A stretch of DNA of 59,725 nt from an uncultured Pelagibacteraceae bacterium (GTDB taxonomy: Bacteria > Pseudomonadota > Alphaproteobacteria > Pelagibacterales > Pelagibacteraceae), in NCBI GenBank assembly GCA_902574345.1, contig CACGNF010000004.1:1-59725 (forward strand). The letters run 5' to 3'. A model generated the notes under the pieces. It was not told where the DNA came from and did no database searches. It was given only the letters and a program-made list of their open reading frames with translations. Each line of letters starts with the position of its first letter. The first letter of the stretch is position 1. A program made the position numbers and the translations under genes. Positions 36,400-44,527 of this stretch are shown here, in pieces.

Positions 36400-36890
36400 C
36401 TTATTTGAATTTTTGTCTTTTTATTGATTAATTTTAACATTATTAAAAAATCTTTTTTTTGTAAGGCTATACACCCTGCTGTTGGTTTATAATCACTCGT
36501 TAAGTGTATAAAGATACAGCTCCCTTTAAATTTAATAGGTCTCAAATAATTATACTTTATTGGTATCATCAAATCATATTTATGATCTTGTCGGTAAAGC
36601 TTTTCACATTTAATTTTTTTTCCTAAGTAAATTAATTTATTATAATTTTCCTGGTCTAATGGATCATCACACCAACCCATCTTTTTTTTAATTTTAATAC
36701 ATCTTAACTTGGTTAGAGGTTTTTGAATTCTATCAGATCTGTAGTACAATTTTTCAATAGAAAAACGACCAATAGGTGTTTTTTTATCACCCTCTTTTTT
36801 GTTTTTAGTTAAACCTTTTTTACCAATGCAGCACTTGAGATAAAAATCATCAATTTTAAGTGTGTGTTTATTTTTAATATAAATTAACAT
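36396..36890 (-). CDS. L,D-transpeptidase (YkuD)-like protein
   Basis: A 164-residue protein with the YkuD-type catalytic region: GDKKTPIGRFSIEKLYY near the middle and IFIHLTSDYKPTAGCIALQKKDF with a His and the nucleophilic Cys at the C terminus. The usual SHGC is replaced by TAGC, as in the shorter YkuD subgroup. No signal peptide is seen, which is unusual for an enzyme acting on peptidoglycan, although the first 15 residues are basic and hydrophobic. It is 11 bp from the divergent regulator gene and overlaps yggS by 4 bp. Confidence 0.8.
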   Translation of the reverse strand: MLIYIKNKHTLKIDDFYLKCCIGKKGLTKNKKEGDKKTPIGRFSIEKLYYRSDRIQKPLTKLRCIKIKKKMGWCDDPLDQENYNKLIYLGKKIKCEKLYRQDHKYDLMIPIKYNYLRPIKFKGSCIFIHLTSDYKPTAGCIALQKKDFLIMLKLINKKTKIQIS

Positions 36891-36901
36891 ATTATATTTA
36901 T

Positions 36902-37468
36902 ATGAATACTCATAATCTTGTTATTTATGAACTCGATGAATTATATAAGATTTTTGAAGAAATTAAAAAAGATATAAATTTTAATTTTGAGAAAATTGAT
37001 AACAAAGAATTGTTAAATTTAAAACCTAACTCGAATTGTTTAATACTTACAAAAAAAGAAATACCCGAATTAGATAATCAAATAATTTTTAATAAATTTC
37101 CTATTTCGATATTTAAAATATTAGAAAAAATTAATATTGAATTTATAAAAAAAAATTTTCAAGAACAATCTGAGATCTTAATAGGTAATTATATTTTTAA
37201 TATAAATTCACGTGAAATGTCTTCAAATACAAATAAACTTAAACTTACAGAAAAAGAAATAAGTTCAATAATATACTTATTAAAAGCCAAGAAACCTGTA
37301 AAAATTAGAGAATTACAATCAAATGTTTGGGGATATCAATCTCAATTGGAAACTCATACTGTTGAGACACATATTTACAGATTGAGAAAAAAAATTTCAA
37401 AAGTTTTTAAGGATGAGAGTTTTATTTTAAGCAAGGATGATGGCTACGAAATTAATAAGAAAGAATAA
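36902..37468 (+). CDS. Winged-helix response-regulator-like protein (OmpR type)
   Basis: The C-terminal 85 residues form an OmpR/PhoB-type DNA-binding domain: LKLTEKEISSIIYLLKAKK, then VKIRELQSNVWGYQSQLETHTVETHIYRLRKKI (split), then DDGYEINKK. The N-terminal 100 residues have the size of a receiver domain but lack the expected acidic pocket and phospho-acceptor Asp context, so phosphorylation is doubtful. It could be an orphan or atypical regulator. The 3' end is overlapped by the arfA-like frame (37440), and the divergent neighbour is the transpeptidase gene. Confidence 0.82.
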   Translation: MNTHNLVIYELDELYKIFEEIKKDINFNFEKIDNKELLNLKPNSNCLILTKKEIPELDNQIIFNKFPISIFKILEKINIEFIKKNFQEQSEILIGNYIFNINSREMSSNTNKLKLTEKEISSIIYLLKAKKPVKIRELQSNVWGYQSQLETHTVETHIYRLRKKISKVFKDESFILSKDDGYEINKKE

Positions 37469-37559
37469 ATTTGCAAGAGAGCTTTTTTCAAGAAAATATA
37501 AGCCTCGAGTAATAAAGCCAAAAAAGGGCAAGGGTAGTTTTAAGAGAAAAAAGAGTTAA
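37440..37559 (+). CDS. arfA: ArfA-like alternative ribosome-rescue factor (39 aa)
   Basis: A short frame in the gap before the kinase gene, overlapping the end of the winged-helix gene by 29 bp. It encodes 39 residues, MATKLIRKNKFARELFSRKY then KPRVIKPKKGKGSFKRKKS. The pattern LF..K..PRV.K.KKGKGS(F/Y).RK is the signature of ArfA, the factor that recruits release factor 2 to ribosomes stalled on messages without a stop codon. E. coli ArfA is longer because of a hydrophobic C-terminal tail that is normally cut off; this form ends right after the basic region. AAGG (37433-37436) precedes the start; an in-frame ATG at 37437 is an equal alternative. The basic tail is the kind that would bind the mRNA channel. 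Confidence 0.78.
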   Translation: MATKLIRKNKFARELFSRKYKPRVIKPKKGKGSFKRKKS

Positions 37560-38485
37560 AGCCTAGCACCAATTTGTTGAATTACTTTTGAGGATAATTT
37601 AACACCTTCCTCTAAGCATTTTTCACTAGAAAGATTGTTAATAAAACCATGCAAATAACCGGCCGCAAAAAGATCTCCTGCACCAGTTAAATCTCTTATT
37701 GTAAGATTTTTTTTAGCCTTGGTCTCAATTACCTTATCTCCAATTATGGAAATTGCCCCTTTTTCCCCACGAGTAATTACAATATGTTTTTTAACTTCTT
37801 TAGCAAAAGAGATTACTTCATTAAAATTTTTTGCACTAATTAGTGACATAATTTCATTCTCATTTGCAAAAGTAAGATCTAATTTTTCTTTAACTAATAT
37901 TAAAAAATTTTTTTTATGTCTTTCTACACAAAATAAATCTGATAGTGACATTGCAGTTTTGTTGGAATACTTAATCGCCTTTTCGAATGCTTTTTTTGGT
38001 TCACCCTCATCCCATAAATAGCCCTCCATAAAAATTAAATCACTTTTTTCAATTAGTTCTTCATATATATCAATTTCGCTAATTTTTCCTGCTATACCTA
38101 AAAAAGTACACATTGTCCTCTCAGAGTCTGGTGTTACTAAAATAAGACAAGATCCTGTAGGAAGGCTCTCTTTTTTTTTAGAATAAAAATACTCCACATT
38201 CTCTTTTTTTAATCCTTCCTCATATTTGGCACCAAAATCATCATCGGATATTTTTCCAATAAATCCAACTTTATTTTTAAGTTGAGATAAGCCAACGATT
38301 GAGTTAGCAACAGAACCTCCTGATACAGTTTTTTCTATTTTAAGTTTCGCTAAAATATTCGTAAATTCTTTATAATCAAAAATTAATTTCATAGTACCTT
38401 TTGTAAGATTGTTTTCTGTTAGAAAATTTTCCTCTACTTTACAAATGACATCAATAATTGCATTTCCGATACCAAGAATTTTCAT
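37556..38485 (-). CDS. PfkB-family sugar/nucleoside kinase (adenosine kinase-like)
   Basis: A 309-residue ribokinase-superfamily kinase. It starts KILGIGNAIIDVICKVEENFL, has the VSGGSVANSIVGLSQLKNKVGFIGKI segment (split) that places the substrate, and the catalytic motif DLTGAGDLFAAGYLHGF with the base Asp near residue 257. The opening motif and length resemble the adenosine kinase subgroup common in alphaproteobacteria, but the acceptor is not certain. It is 1 bp from nth and converges with the arfA-like gene with a 4-bp overlap. Confidence 0.85.
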   Translation of the reverse strand: MKILGIGNAIIDVICKVEENFLTENNLTKGTMKLIFDYKEFTNILAKLKIEKTVSGGSVANSIVGLSQLKNKVGFIGKISDDDFGAKYEEGLKKENVEYFYSKKKESLPTGSCLILVTPDSERTMCTFLGIAGKISEIDIYEELIEKSDLIFMEGYLWDEGEPKKAFEKAIKYSNKTAMSLSDLFCVERHKKNFLILVKEKLDLTFANENEIMSLISAKNFNEVISFAKEVKKHIVITRGEKGAISIIGDKVIETKAKKNLTIRDLTGAGDLFAAGYLHGFINNLSSEKCLEEGVKLSSKVIQQIGARL

Positions 38486-38486
38486 A

Positions 38487-39140
38487 TTAGGCTTTTTTAG
38501 TTTTAATAGGTTTCTTTCTATTAGGATAACAAGTGGTACAAATTTTACAAGTCACACCATAACACTCTCTTGCTTTACAAAATTCTCTCCCATAATATAT
38601 GATTTGAAGGTGAAGTTTGTTCCAACTTTTTTTAGGAAAAAGTCTTTTTAAATCTTTTTCAGTTTGAACAACATTTTTTCCATTTGTTAAGCCCCATCTT
38701 TGAGCTAATCTGTGAATATGGGTATCAATTGGAAATGCGGGGTATCCAAAGCCTTGAGACATTACAACTCCAGCAGTTTTATGTCCGACACCGGGAAGCT
38801 TTTCTAATTCCTCAAAAGTTTTCGGTACTTTGCCATCATGTTTTTTAATAAGTATTTTAGATAAATTAAAAATGCTTTTTGCCTTAATTCTAAAAATACC
38901 AATTTTTTTAATTAATTTTTCAATTTTTTTTCTTCCTAATTTAACAAAATGTTGAGGTTTATAAAATTTTGGATAGATATTTTTAGTTACGTTATTTACA
39001 TTTACGTCAGTGCATTGCGCAGAAAGAAGAACAGAAATTAAAAGTGTAAAAACATTTCTACTTTTAAGAGGGACATTTATTTTGGGATATGTCTTGTCTA
39101 AAATTTTTAAAACTACCTTGGCTCTTTGAATTTCATTCAT
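38487..39140 (-). CDS. nth: Endonuclease III (Nth)
   Basis: Base-excision-repair glycosylase and AP lyase for oxidised pyrimidines. The 217-residue protein has TLLISVLLSAQCTDVNVN, the helix-hairpin-helix LEKLPGVGHKTAGVV with the catalytic Lys, and FPIDTHIHRLAQRWGL with the catalytic Asp. The C-terminal iron-sulfur region CKARECYGVTCKICTTC has cysteines at offsets 0, 5, 10, 13 and 16, unlike the usual C-X6-C-X2-C-X5-C, so cluster geometry is worth checking. It shares a base with dapB. Confidence 0.93.
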   Translation of the reverse strand: MNEIQRAKVVLKILDKTYPKINVPLKSRNVFTLLISVLLSAQCTDVNVNNVTKNIYPKFYKPQHFVKLGRKKIEKLIKKIGIFRIKAKSIFNLSKILIKKHDGKVPKTFEELEKLPGVGHKTAGVVMSQGFGYPAFPIDTHIHRLAQRWGLTNGKNVVQTEKDLKRLFPKKSWNKLHLQIIYYGREFCKARECYGVTCKICTTCYPNRKKPIKTKKA

Positions 39141-39916
39141 TATTTGAAATTCATCAAATTTCTCATCGAATAAAGACCTGGCTTTTTATCTATAAGCCAT
39201 TTTGCTGCTGACAAAGCACCCTCAGAATAGAGTGCTCTATCGAAAGCTTCATGATTTAAAGTAATTATTTCTTTACCACTTGAAAATTTAACCTCATGTT
39301 CACCAATAATTTCTCCTTTTCTTAAAGAATTAAAATTTATCTTTTTTCCATAAGGAAAAGTTTTTTTATTTAAATATTTTTTTCCTAACAAATTATAAAA
39401 ATTTTTGTTTTTACCCACAGCTATTCCTTTACCTAACATTAACGCAGTTCCTGATGGATAGTCTTTTTTATGTTTATGATGAATCTCAAAAATTTTGCTT
39501 AAAAAATTTTTTCCCAATGAACTTGCAGCAATTTCTGTTAAATACATTAAAAGATTAATACCCAAACTCATATTTCCAGCTTTTAAAATTGGTATCCTCT
39601 TTGAAAATTTTTTAATTAAATCCTCTTCTTTTTTAGTAAAACCAGTGGTACCAATAACCACTCTTTTTTTTAATTTTGCGGCTATTTTTAAAACCTGAAA
39701 AGTACATTTTGGTATTGTAAAATCGATAATCAGGTCTACTTTTTTGAATAATTTTTCATTATTCAGTTCAACTTTTACTCCATTAATCTTTTTATTAATT
39801 TTTTTGTTTTCTGTTAGAGCGGTAATTATAAAATTTTTATCTTTTTTTACAGATGTAATTATTTGTTGGCCCATACGACCCATGCAACCGGTCACTAATA
39901 ATTTAATTTTTTTCAT
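39140..39916 (-). CDS. dapB: 4-hydroxy-tetrahydrodipicolinate reductase DapB
   Basis: NAD(P)H-dependent step toward diaminopimelate and lysine. A frame opens at 39967, but the ATG at 39916 gives MKKIKLLVTGCMGRMGQQI, the expected nucleotide-binding start, and a 258-residue protein. DFTIPKCTFQVL, VIGTTGFTKKEED, IFEIHHKHKKDYPSGTAL (catalytic His-His and Lys) and GEIIGEHEVKF are present. Its ATG overlaps the stop of the small membrane protein gene (ATGA), showing coupled translation. Confidence 0.95.
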   Translation of the reverse strand: MKKIKLLVTGCMGRMGQQIITSVKKDKNFIITALTENKKINKKINGVKVELNNEKLFKKVDLIIDFTIPKCTFQVLKIAAKLKKRVVIGTTGFTKKEEDLIKKFSKRIPILKAGNMSLGINLLMYLTEIAASSLGKNFLSKIFEIHHKHKKDYPSGTALMLGKGIAVGKNKNFYNLLGKKYLNKKTFPYGKKINFNSLRKGEIIGEHEVKFSSGKEIITLNHEAFDRALYSEGALSAAKWLIDKKPGLYSMRNLMNFK

Positions 39917-40083
39917 TTTAAGATAAAGATAGAAAATATCACAATGAAAGCAATAATTATAGACCAAATAAATAAATTTTTGATAAATCTTTTTGATTTT
40001 GAGTTAGATCTTAAAAATTCAGGCAGTACTAGAATTAAAACTGCTATCAAAAAAATAGCTGGAACGATCTCTTCTAATCCCAT
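39913..40083 (-). CDS. Small two-helix membrane protein between dnaJ and dapB (56 aa)
   Basis: An unrecognised 56-residue frame fills the gap between dnaJ and dapB. It has two hydrophobic helices, EIVPAIFLIAVLILVLP (about 5-21) and LFIWSIIIAFIVIFSIFIL (about 37-55), joined by a basic loop RSNSKSKRFIKN that should face the cytoplasm. The ATG lies 3 bases after the dnaJ stop, and the TGA overlaps the dapB ATG, which is operon-grade spacing on both sides. A proline after the first helix is notable. Its role is unknown; it could be a small membrane subunit or a remnant. Confidence 0.72.
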   Translation of the reverse strand: MGLEEIVPAIFLIAVLILVLPEFLRSNSKSKRFIKNLFIWSIIIAFIVIFSIFILK

Positions 40084-40086
40084 TCT

Positions 40087-41223
40087 CTAACTATTCCAAA
40101 AACTTTTAGCTTTTTGAAAAAATTTTTTTATGCTTGGGTTTGATTTTTCATTTTCTATTTTTCTAAATCGCTCTAATAAATCTTTTTGTTCTCTATTTAA
40201 AAATACTGGTACTTCAGTTTTAACTTGAACATATAAGTCACCAAAATCTCCTCTTCGCATAAATGGCATACCTTTTCCTTTTAACCTAAATTGCTTACCA
40301 TCTTGAGTTCCATCTGGTATTTTAATTTTTGCTTTTTTTCCATCAATTGTGGGTATTTCTATTGTTGTTCCAAGAGCTGCATCAGCAATTGAAATTGGAA
40401 ATTCAAAAAATAAATTAACATCAGATCTTTTAAATAACTCATGAGATTTAACATTAATAAATAAATATAAATCTCCGCTGGTACCTCCTCTTGTTCCAGC
40501 CTCACCTTTACCAGCAAGTCTTATTCTTGTACCATCATCAACACCTTTAGGAATTGTTACAGATACTTTTTTATTTGTTTGTTTATTACCTTGTCCATTG
40601 CAATCTCCACATGGATTGGTTATTTCCTCACCACTCCCAGCACATTGAGGACAAGTTTGTTGAACTGTAAAAAAGCCTTGATTAGATCTAACCCTACCAT
40701 TTCCTCCACAATAGGTACATCTCTCTGGACTTGAGCCTGGTTTTGAACCATTTCCTTTGCAGGTGTTACACTTCTCAGAGGTAGAGAATTGAATGTTCTG
40801 TTTTTTTCCAGTGTATGCCTCCTCAAGTGTAATTGATAAATCATATCTTAGATCTGAACCTCTGTTATTTGAGTTTCTTCTTGAACTTCTTCTGCCTCCA
40901 CCACCAAAGTCTCCAAAAAAATCTTCGAAAATATCTGAGAAATCTGCTCCACTAAAACCCCCAAAACCTCCAAAACCACCCCTACCACCACCACCATTTT
41001 CAAATGCAGCATGTCCAAAGTTATCGTAGTTTTCTTTTTTAGATTTATCAGAGAGTACACCATAAGCCTCACTGGCTTCTTTAAATTTATCTTCTGCAGA
41101 TTTGTCACCAGGATTTTTGTCAGGGTGATATTTAACTGCTAATTTTCTGTAAGCTGATTTAAGTTCATCAGGGCTTGCGCTTTTACTTACTCCCAAGACA
41201 TCATAATAATCTCTTTTAGCCAT
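40087..41223 (-). CDS. dnaJ: Chaperone DnaJ
   Basis: Co-chaperone that delivers clients to DnaK and stimulates its ATPase. The 378-residue protein has the J domain with the HPD motif in [10 protein letters not shown] (residues 31-40), a glycine/phenylalanine-rich linker (about 75-115), four zinc repeats [24 protein letters not shown] and CGDCNGQG, then the two beta-barrel client domains. It is 28 bp after dnaK in the same operon. Confidence 0.98.
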   Translation of the reverse strand: MAKRDYYDVLGVSKSASPDELKSAYRKLAVKYHPDKNPGDKSAEDKFKEASEAYGVLSDKSKKENYDNFGHAAFENGGGGRGGFGGFGGFSGADFSDIFEDFFGDFGGGGRRSSRRNSNNRGSDLRYDLSITLEEAYTGKKQNIQFSTSEKCNTCKGNGSKPGSSPERCTYCGGNGRVRSNQGFFTVQQTCPQCAGSGEEITNPCGDCNGQGNKQTNKKVSVTIPKGVDDGTRIRLAGKGEAGTRGGTSGDLYLFINVKSHELFKRSDVNLFFEFPISIADAALGTTIEIPTIDGKKAKIKIPDGTQDGKQFRLKGKGMPFMRRGDFGDLYVQVKTEVPVFLNREQKDLLERFRKIENEKSNPSIKKFFQKAKSFWNS

Positions 41224-41251
41224 GTATATAACCTGGACAAATAGATGTCAG

Positions 41252-43177
41252 TTAAGCGCTTTTTTCTTTATTCTCGTCTTTTACTTCCTCAAAGTCCGCA
41301 TCAACAACATTATCGTCTTTCTTTTCCTTTTCATCTTTTCCATCATCTTTACCAGAATCTGGTTTTGTACTTTGTTGTGACTTGTAAATAGCTTCTCCTA
41401 GCTTCATTGAAGCCTGCACTAATGCTTCTGTTTTTTTCTTAATATCCTCTATATCTTCACCCTTAAGAGATTCCTTTAATGCATTAGATCCATCCTCTAT
41501 TGCTTTTTTCTCAGCATCTGAAACTTTAGATCCATGTTCTTTAAGATTTTTTTCAGTTGAATGAATTAAGGTATCAGCCTGGTTTCTAACATCGACAGAC
41601 TCTCTTTTTTTCTTATCCGCTTCTTTGTTTGCCTCAGCATCTTTTACCATTTTTTCAATTTCTTCGTCACTTAACCCACCTGAAGCTTGAATTTGAATCT
41701 TTTGTTCTTTGCCAGTGCCTTTGTCTTTAGCTGACACATTTACTATTCCGTTTGCATCTATATCAAAAGTCACTTCAATTTGAGGAACTCCTCTTGGTGC
41801 AGGAGCAATGCCAACCAATTCAAAATTACCAAGTAATTTATTATCTGTTGCCATTTCTCTTTCACCTTGTAGAACGCGTATGGAAACAGCGGGTTGGTTA
41901 TCCTCAGCAGTAGAAAATACCTGACTTTTTTTTGTAGGTATTGTTGTATTTTTTTCAATAAGTTTTGTAGAAACTCCGCCAAGAGTTTCAATTCCTAAAG
42001 ACAAAGGTGTTACATCTAATAAAAGAACATCTTTTACATCACCCTGTAAAACACCAGCTTGTATTGCTGCTCCCATTGCAACAACTTCATCAGGATTAAC
42101 ACTTTTATTTGGTTCTTTACCGAAGAAATTTTTAACCTCAGAAATGACTTTTGGCATTCTAGTCATACCTCCAACCATCACTACTTCATCAACATCACTA
42201 GCTGAAATTCCAGCGTCTTTTAAAGCAGTTTTGCACGGTGGAATAGTTTTAGCGATTAAATCTTCAACTAAAGCCTCTAACTTAGCTCTAGTCATTTTTA
42301 AATTTATATGTTTAGGACCAGTTTTGTCTGCAGTGATGAATGGCAAATTAATATCTGTTTGCTCCGCTGCTGAAAGTTCAATTTTTGCTTTTTCAGCCGC
42401 TTCTTTTAATCTTTGTAAGGCTAGCTTATCAGTTTTTAGATCGATACCACTGTCTTTTTTGAACTCAGAAATTAAATATTCCACAACAGCATTGTCAAAA
42501 TCCTCTCCACCTAAAAAAGTATCACCATTAGTAGATTTCACCTCAAAAACTCCATCACCTAATTCGAGAATAGATACGTCAAAAGTTCCCCCACCTAAAT
42601 CGTAAACTGCAATTTTTTTATTTTGTTTTTTATCTAAACCATAAGCTAATGATGCTGCAGTTGGTTCGTTTATAATTCTTAAAACTTCTAACCCTGCAAT
42701 TTTCCCTGCATCTTTTGTAGCTTGTCTTTGTGCATCATTAAAATATGCAGGAACTGTTATTACTGCTTTTGTAACTGCTTGACCCAAATATTTTTCAGCA
42801 GTCTCCTTCATTTTTTGGAGAATAAAGGCTGAAATTTGTGAAGGTGAATATTTTTCTCCTTTAGCTTCAATCCACGCGTCACCTTTTTCCGAGTTCACAA
42901 TTTTAAAGGGTGCAGCTTCAATATCTTTTTTAACGGTTGGGTCCTCAAAATTTCTACCAATCAATCTTTTAACTGCAAAAATTGTATTTTCAGGATTTGT
43001 TACTGCTTGTCTTTTAGCAGGTTGACCTATTAATTTTTCTTTTTCTTCAGTAAAAGCAACAACTGAGGGTGTAGTTCTTGCACCTTCTGCATTTTCTAAA
43101 ACTTTTGCCTGGCTTCCTTCCATAATAGCCACACAAGAGTTTGTTGTTCCTAAGTCTATGCCAATTATTTTGCTCAT
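41252..43177 (-). CDS. dnaK: Chaperone DnaK (Hsp70)
   Basis: Main Hsp70 chaperone. The 641-residue protein begins [18 protein letters not shown], carries the second phosphate loop [13 protein letters not shown], the adenosine site [14 protein letters not shown], the linker [16 protein letters not shown] and the substrate-binding domain. An acidic tail ends in [17 protein letters not shown], a variant of the usual VDAEFEEVKD. A ribosome binding site GAGGAG (43192-43197) lies 14-19 bases before the start, and an RpoH-like promoter sits directly upstream, so it can be transcribed apart from grpE. Confidence 0.98.
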   Translation of the reverse strand: MSKIIGIDLGTTNSCVAIMEGSQAKVLENAEGARTTPSVVAFTEEKEKLIGQPAKRQAVTNPENTIFAVKRLIGRNFEDPTVKKDIEAAPFKIVNSEKGDAWIEAKGEKYSPSQISAFILQKMKETAEKYLGQAVTKAVITVPAYFNDAQRQATKDAGKIAGLEVLRIINEPTAASLAYGLDKKQNKKIAVYDLGGGTFDVSILELGDGVFEVKSTNGDTFLGGEDFDNAVVEYLISEFKKDSGIDLKTDKLALQRLKEAAEKAKIELSAAEQTDINLPFITADKTGPKHINLKMTRAKLEALVEDLIAKTIPPCKTALKDAGISASDVDEVVMVGGMTRMPKVISEVKNFFGKEPNKSVNPDEVVAMGAAIQAGVLQGDVKDVLLLDVTPLSLGIETLGGVSTKLIEKNTTIPTKKSQVFSTAEDNQPAVSIRVLQGEREMATDNKLLGNFELVGIAPAPRGVPQIEVTFDIDANGIVNVSAKDKGTGKEQKIQIQASGGLSDEEIEKMVKDAEANKEADKKKRESVDVRNQADTLIHSTEKNLKEHGSKVSDAEKKAIEDGSNALKESLKGEDIEDIKKKTEALVQASMKLGEAIYKSQQSTKPDSGKDDGKDEKEKKDDNVVDADFEEVKDENKEKSA

Positions 43178-43197
43178 ATTAGTTATTTATTCTCCTC

Positions 43198-43225
43198 ATA
43201 TAGGGTTGAAATTAAATTCTACAAG
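43198..43225 (-). promoter_or_regulatory. Candidate RpoH (heat-shock) promoter of dnaKJ
   Basis: Read on the minus strand: CTTGTA (43225-43220), 14 bases, CCCTATAT (43205-43198). It also fits the alphaproteobacterial form CTTG-N17-CYTATNTNNG exactly (CCTATATGAG, 43204-43195). The dnaK ATG is 20 bases downstream of the -10, and the -10 region abuts the ribosome binding site, implying a very short leader. Confidence 0.65.
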
Positions 43226-43237
43226 TTCATTCAAAAA

Positions 43238-43888
43238 TTATTTATCTCCTGAATTTTCTTTATTTTCCTCATTTTTTTCATCTTTTTTTTTACTTTTTTT
43301 CGCAACACCAACTAAAGCAGGTCTCAATAATCTATCCTTAATTGTAAATCCTTTTTGTATTTCCTGAACAATTGTTCCGGGTTCTTTTTGATCATCCTCA
43401 ATTTCAATCATTGCTTGATGAAAGTTTGGATCTAATTTTTTGTTGAGACATTCAATAGGTTTAATTTTGTTTTTTGAAAAAATTGAAATTAAATCTTTAT
43501 TAATAATGTCAAAATGCTCGATTGTTTTTTTTAAAGCCTCAGTATCCTTTAAAGATTCATCGTTTAATAAAATTTGTTTTGATCTTTCAAGATTATCTAT
43601 CAAATTTAGAGCTTCTCTTGCAAATGAAAAGCCTCCATATTCAAAAGCATCTTCTTTTTCTTTTTCAAATCTTCTTCTTTGGTTCTCCATTTCAGCAAAA
43701 GATCTTGCAAGTTTATCCTCTAACTCTAAAATTTTTTCTTCTGGTGTTTTTTCTTGTTCTTGATCCTGTCCTTGATCTTGTTCTTTATTATTTGTTTCTA
43801 AATTTTCAGTTTTTTGATCTTGATTTAAATCTTTTTGATCTTTCTCAGATGATTTGTCTTTATTTTCTTGGTTTTGATCTTTTTCCAT
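43238..43888 (-). CDS. grpE: Nucleotide exchange factor GrpE
   Basis: Releases ADP from DnaK. The 216-residue protein has a long N-terminal region (about 1-50) made almost only of E, K, Q, D and N, then a coiled coil LEDKLARSFAEMENQRRRFEKEKEDAFEYGG (split) and the C-terminal beta domain with LDPNFHQAMIEIEDDQKEPGTIVQEIQKGFTIKDRLLRPALVGVAKK (split). A lysine/glutamate tail ends it. It has its own heat-shock-like promoter and precedes dnaK by 60 bp. Confidence 0.96.
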   Translation of the reverse strand: MEKDQNQENKDKSSEKDQKDLNQDQKTENLETNNKEQDQGQDQEQEKTPEEKILELEDKLARSFAEMENQRRRFEKEKEDAFEYGGFSFAREALNLIDNLERSKQILLNDESLKDTEALKKTIEHFDIINKDLISIFSKNKIKPIECLNKKLDPNFHQAMIEIEDDQKEPGTIVQEIQKGFTIKDRLLRPALVGVAKKSKKKDEKNEENKENSGDK

Positions 43889-43896
43889 ACAGACAT

Positions 43897-43924
43897 ATAT
43901 GGTAAGAAAAAATTAAATTTCTAG
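43897..43924 (-). promoter_or_regulatory. Candidate RpoH (heat-shock) promoter of grpE
   Basis: Read on the minus strand: CTAGAA (43924-43919), 14 bases, TACCATAT (43904-43897). It matches the CTTGAA-N14-CCCCATNT pattern with one -35 mismatch and two in the -10. The grpE ATG is 8 bases downstream, nearly the same distance as at hslV (7). The rdgB start codon on the opposite strand begins at the next base. Confidence 0.5.
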
Positions 43925-44527
43925 ATGTTAAAAAAAAAAATTAAACAACTACTTATAGGTACAAATAATAAAGGAAAATTAAAGGAAATTAGAGATTTGT
44001 TACCAAAAAATATTAAAATATTTTCTACATCAAAGTTTAAATTAAAAAGCCCAAGAGAAACTGGAAAGACTTTTAAAGAAAACTCCTTGATTAAATCTCG
44101 ATATTTTTCAAAAAAAACAAATCTGATCTGCCTTGCTGATGACTCTGGTTTAGAAATTGATATTTTAAAAAAAAAACCGGGAATTTTTTCAGCAAGATGG
44201 GCTGGAAAAAAATTAGATTTCGATAAGGCAATGCAAAAAGTTTATAAGGCGCTAGATAAAAAGGATAAAAATTGGAGAAATAAAAAAATTAATGCGAGGT
44301 TTGTTTGTGCTTTATCCATAAGTGATTTAGATAAAAAAATAGCTTGTGTTGTAGGAAAAGTTGAGGGGTATATCTCTAAAATACCCAAGGGTAAAAATGG
44401 GTTTGGATATGATCCAATATTTATTCCTAAAAATAAAATAAAAACATTTGGAGAGATGAAGCCATCTCAAAAGTATAAATTAGATCACAGGTCTGATGCT
44501 TTTAAAAAGCTTAGAAAATTTCTTTAA
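43925..44527 (+). CDS. rdgB: XTP/dITP pyrophosphatase RdgB
   Basis: Removes non-canonical purine triphosphates (ITP, XTP) from the nucleotide pool. The 200-residue protein shows LLIGTNNKGKLKEIRDLL, the SPRETGKTFKENSLIKSRYF segment with a metal-binding Glu, LADDSGLEIDILKKKPGIFSARWAG (split) and the GFGYDPIFIP box, with HRSDAFKKL at the end. It is divergent from grpE, a frequent neighbour in alphaproteobacteria, and converges with the LpoA-like gene with a 17-bp overlap. Confidence 0.96.
   Translation: MLKKKIKQLLIGTNNKGKLKEIRDLLPKNIKIFSTSKFKLKSPRETGKTFKENSLIKSRYFSKKTNLICLADDSGLEIDILKKKPGIFSARWAGKKLDFDKAMQKVYKALDKKDKNWRNKKINARFVCALSISDLDKKIACVVGKVEGYISKIPKGKNGFGYDPIFIPKNKIKTFGEMKPSQKYKLDHRSDAFKKLRKFL

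Noticed and set aside
37204..37219. Second possible parS (AAATTCACGTGAAATG) in the winged-helix gene
   Set aside because: Only the central 10-bp palindrome TTCACGTGAA matches; 5 of 16 positions differ, including both outer flanks, so it is probably chance.
42144..42605. 153-residue plus-strand frame opposite dnaK
   Set aside because: Shadow of the dnaK coding sequence; its composition mirrors conserved DnaK residues and there is no start signal.
43440..43905. Overlapping plus-strand frames of 107 and 127 residues opposite grpE
   Set aside because: They arise from the repetitive E/K/Q/D codons of grpE read in reverse (Leu/Phe/Ser-rich) and have no homology cue.
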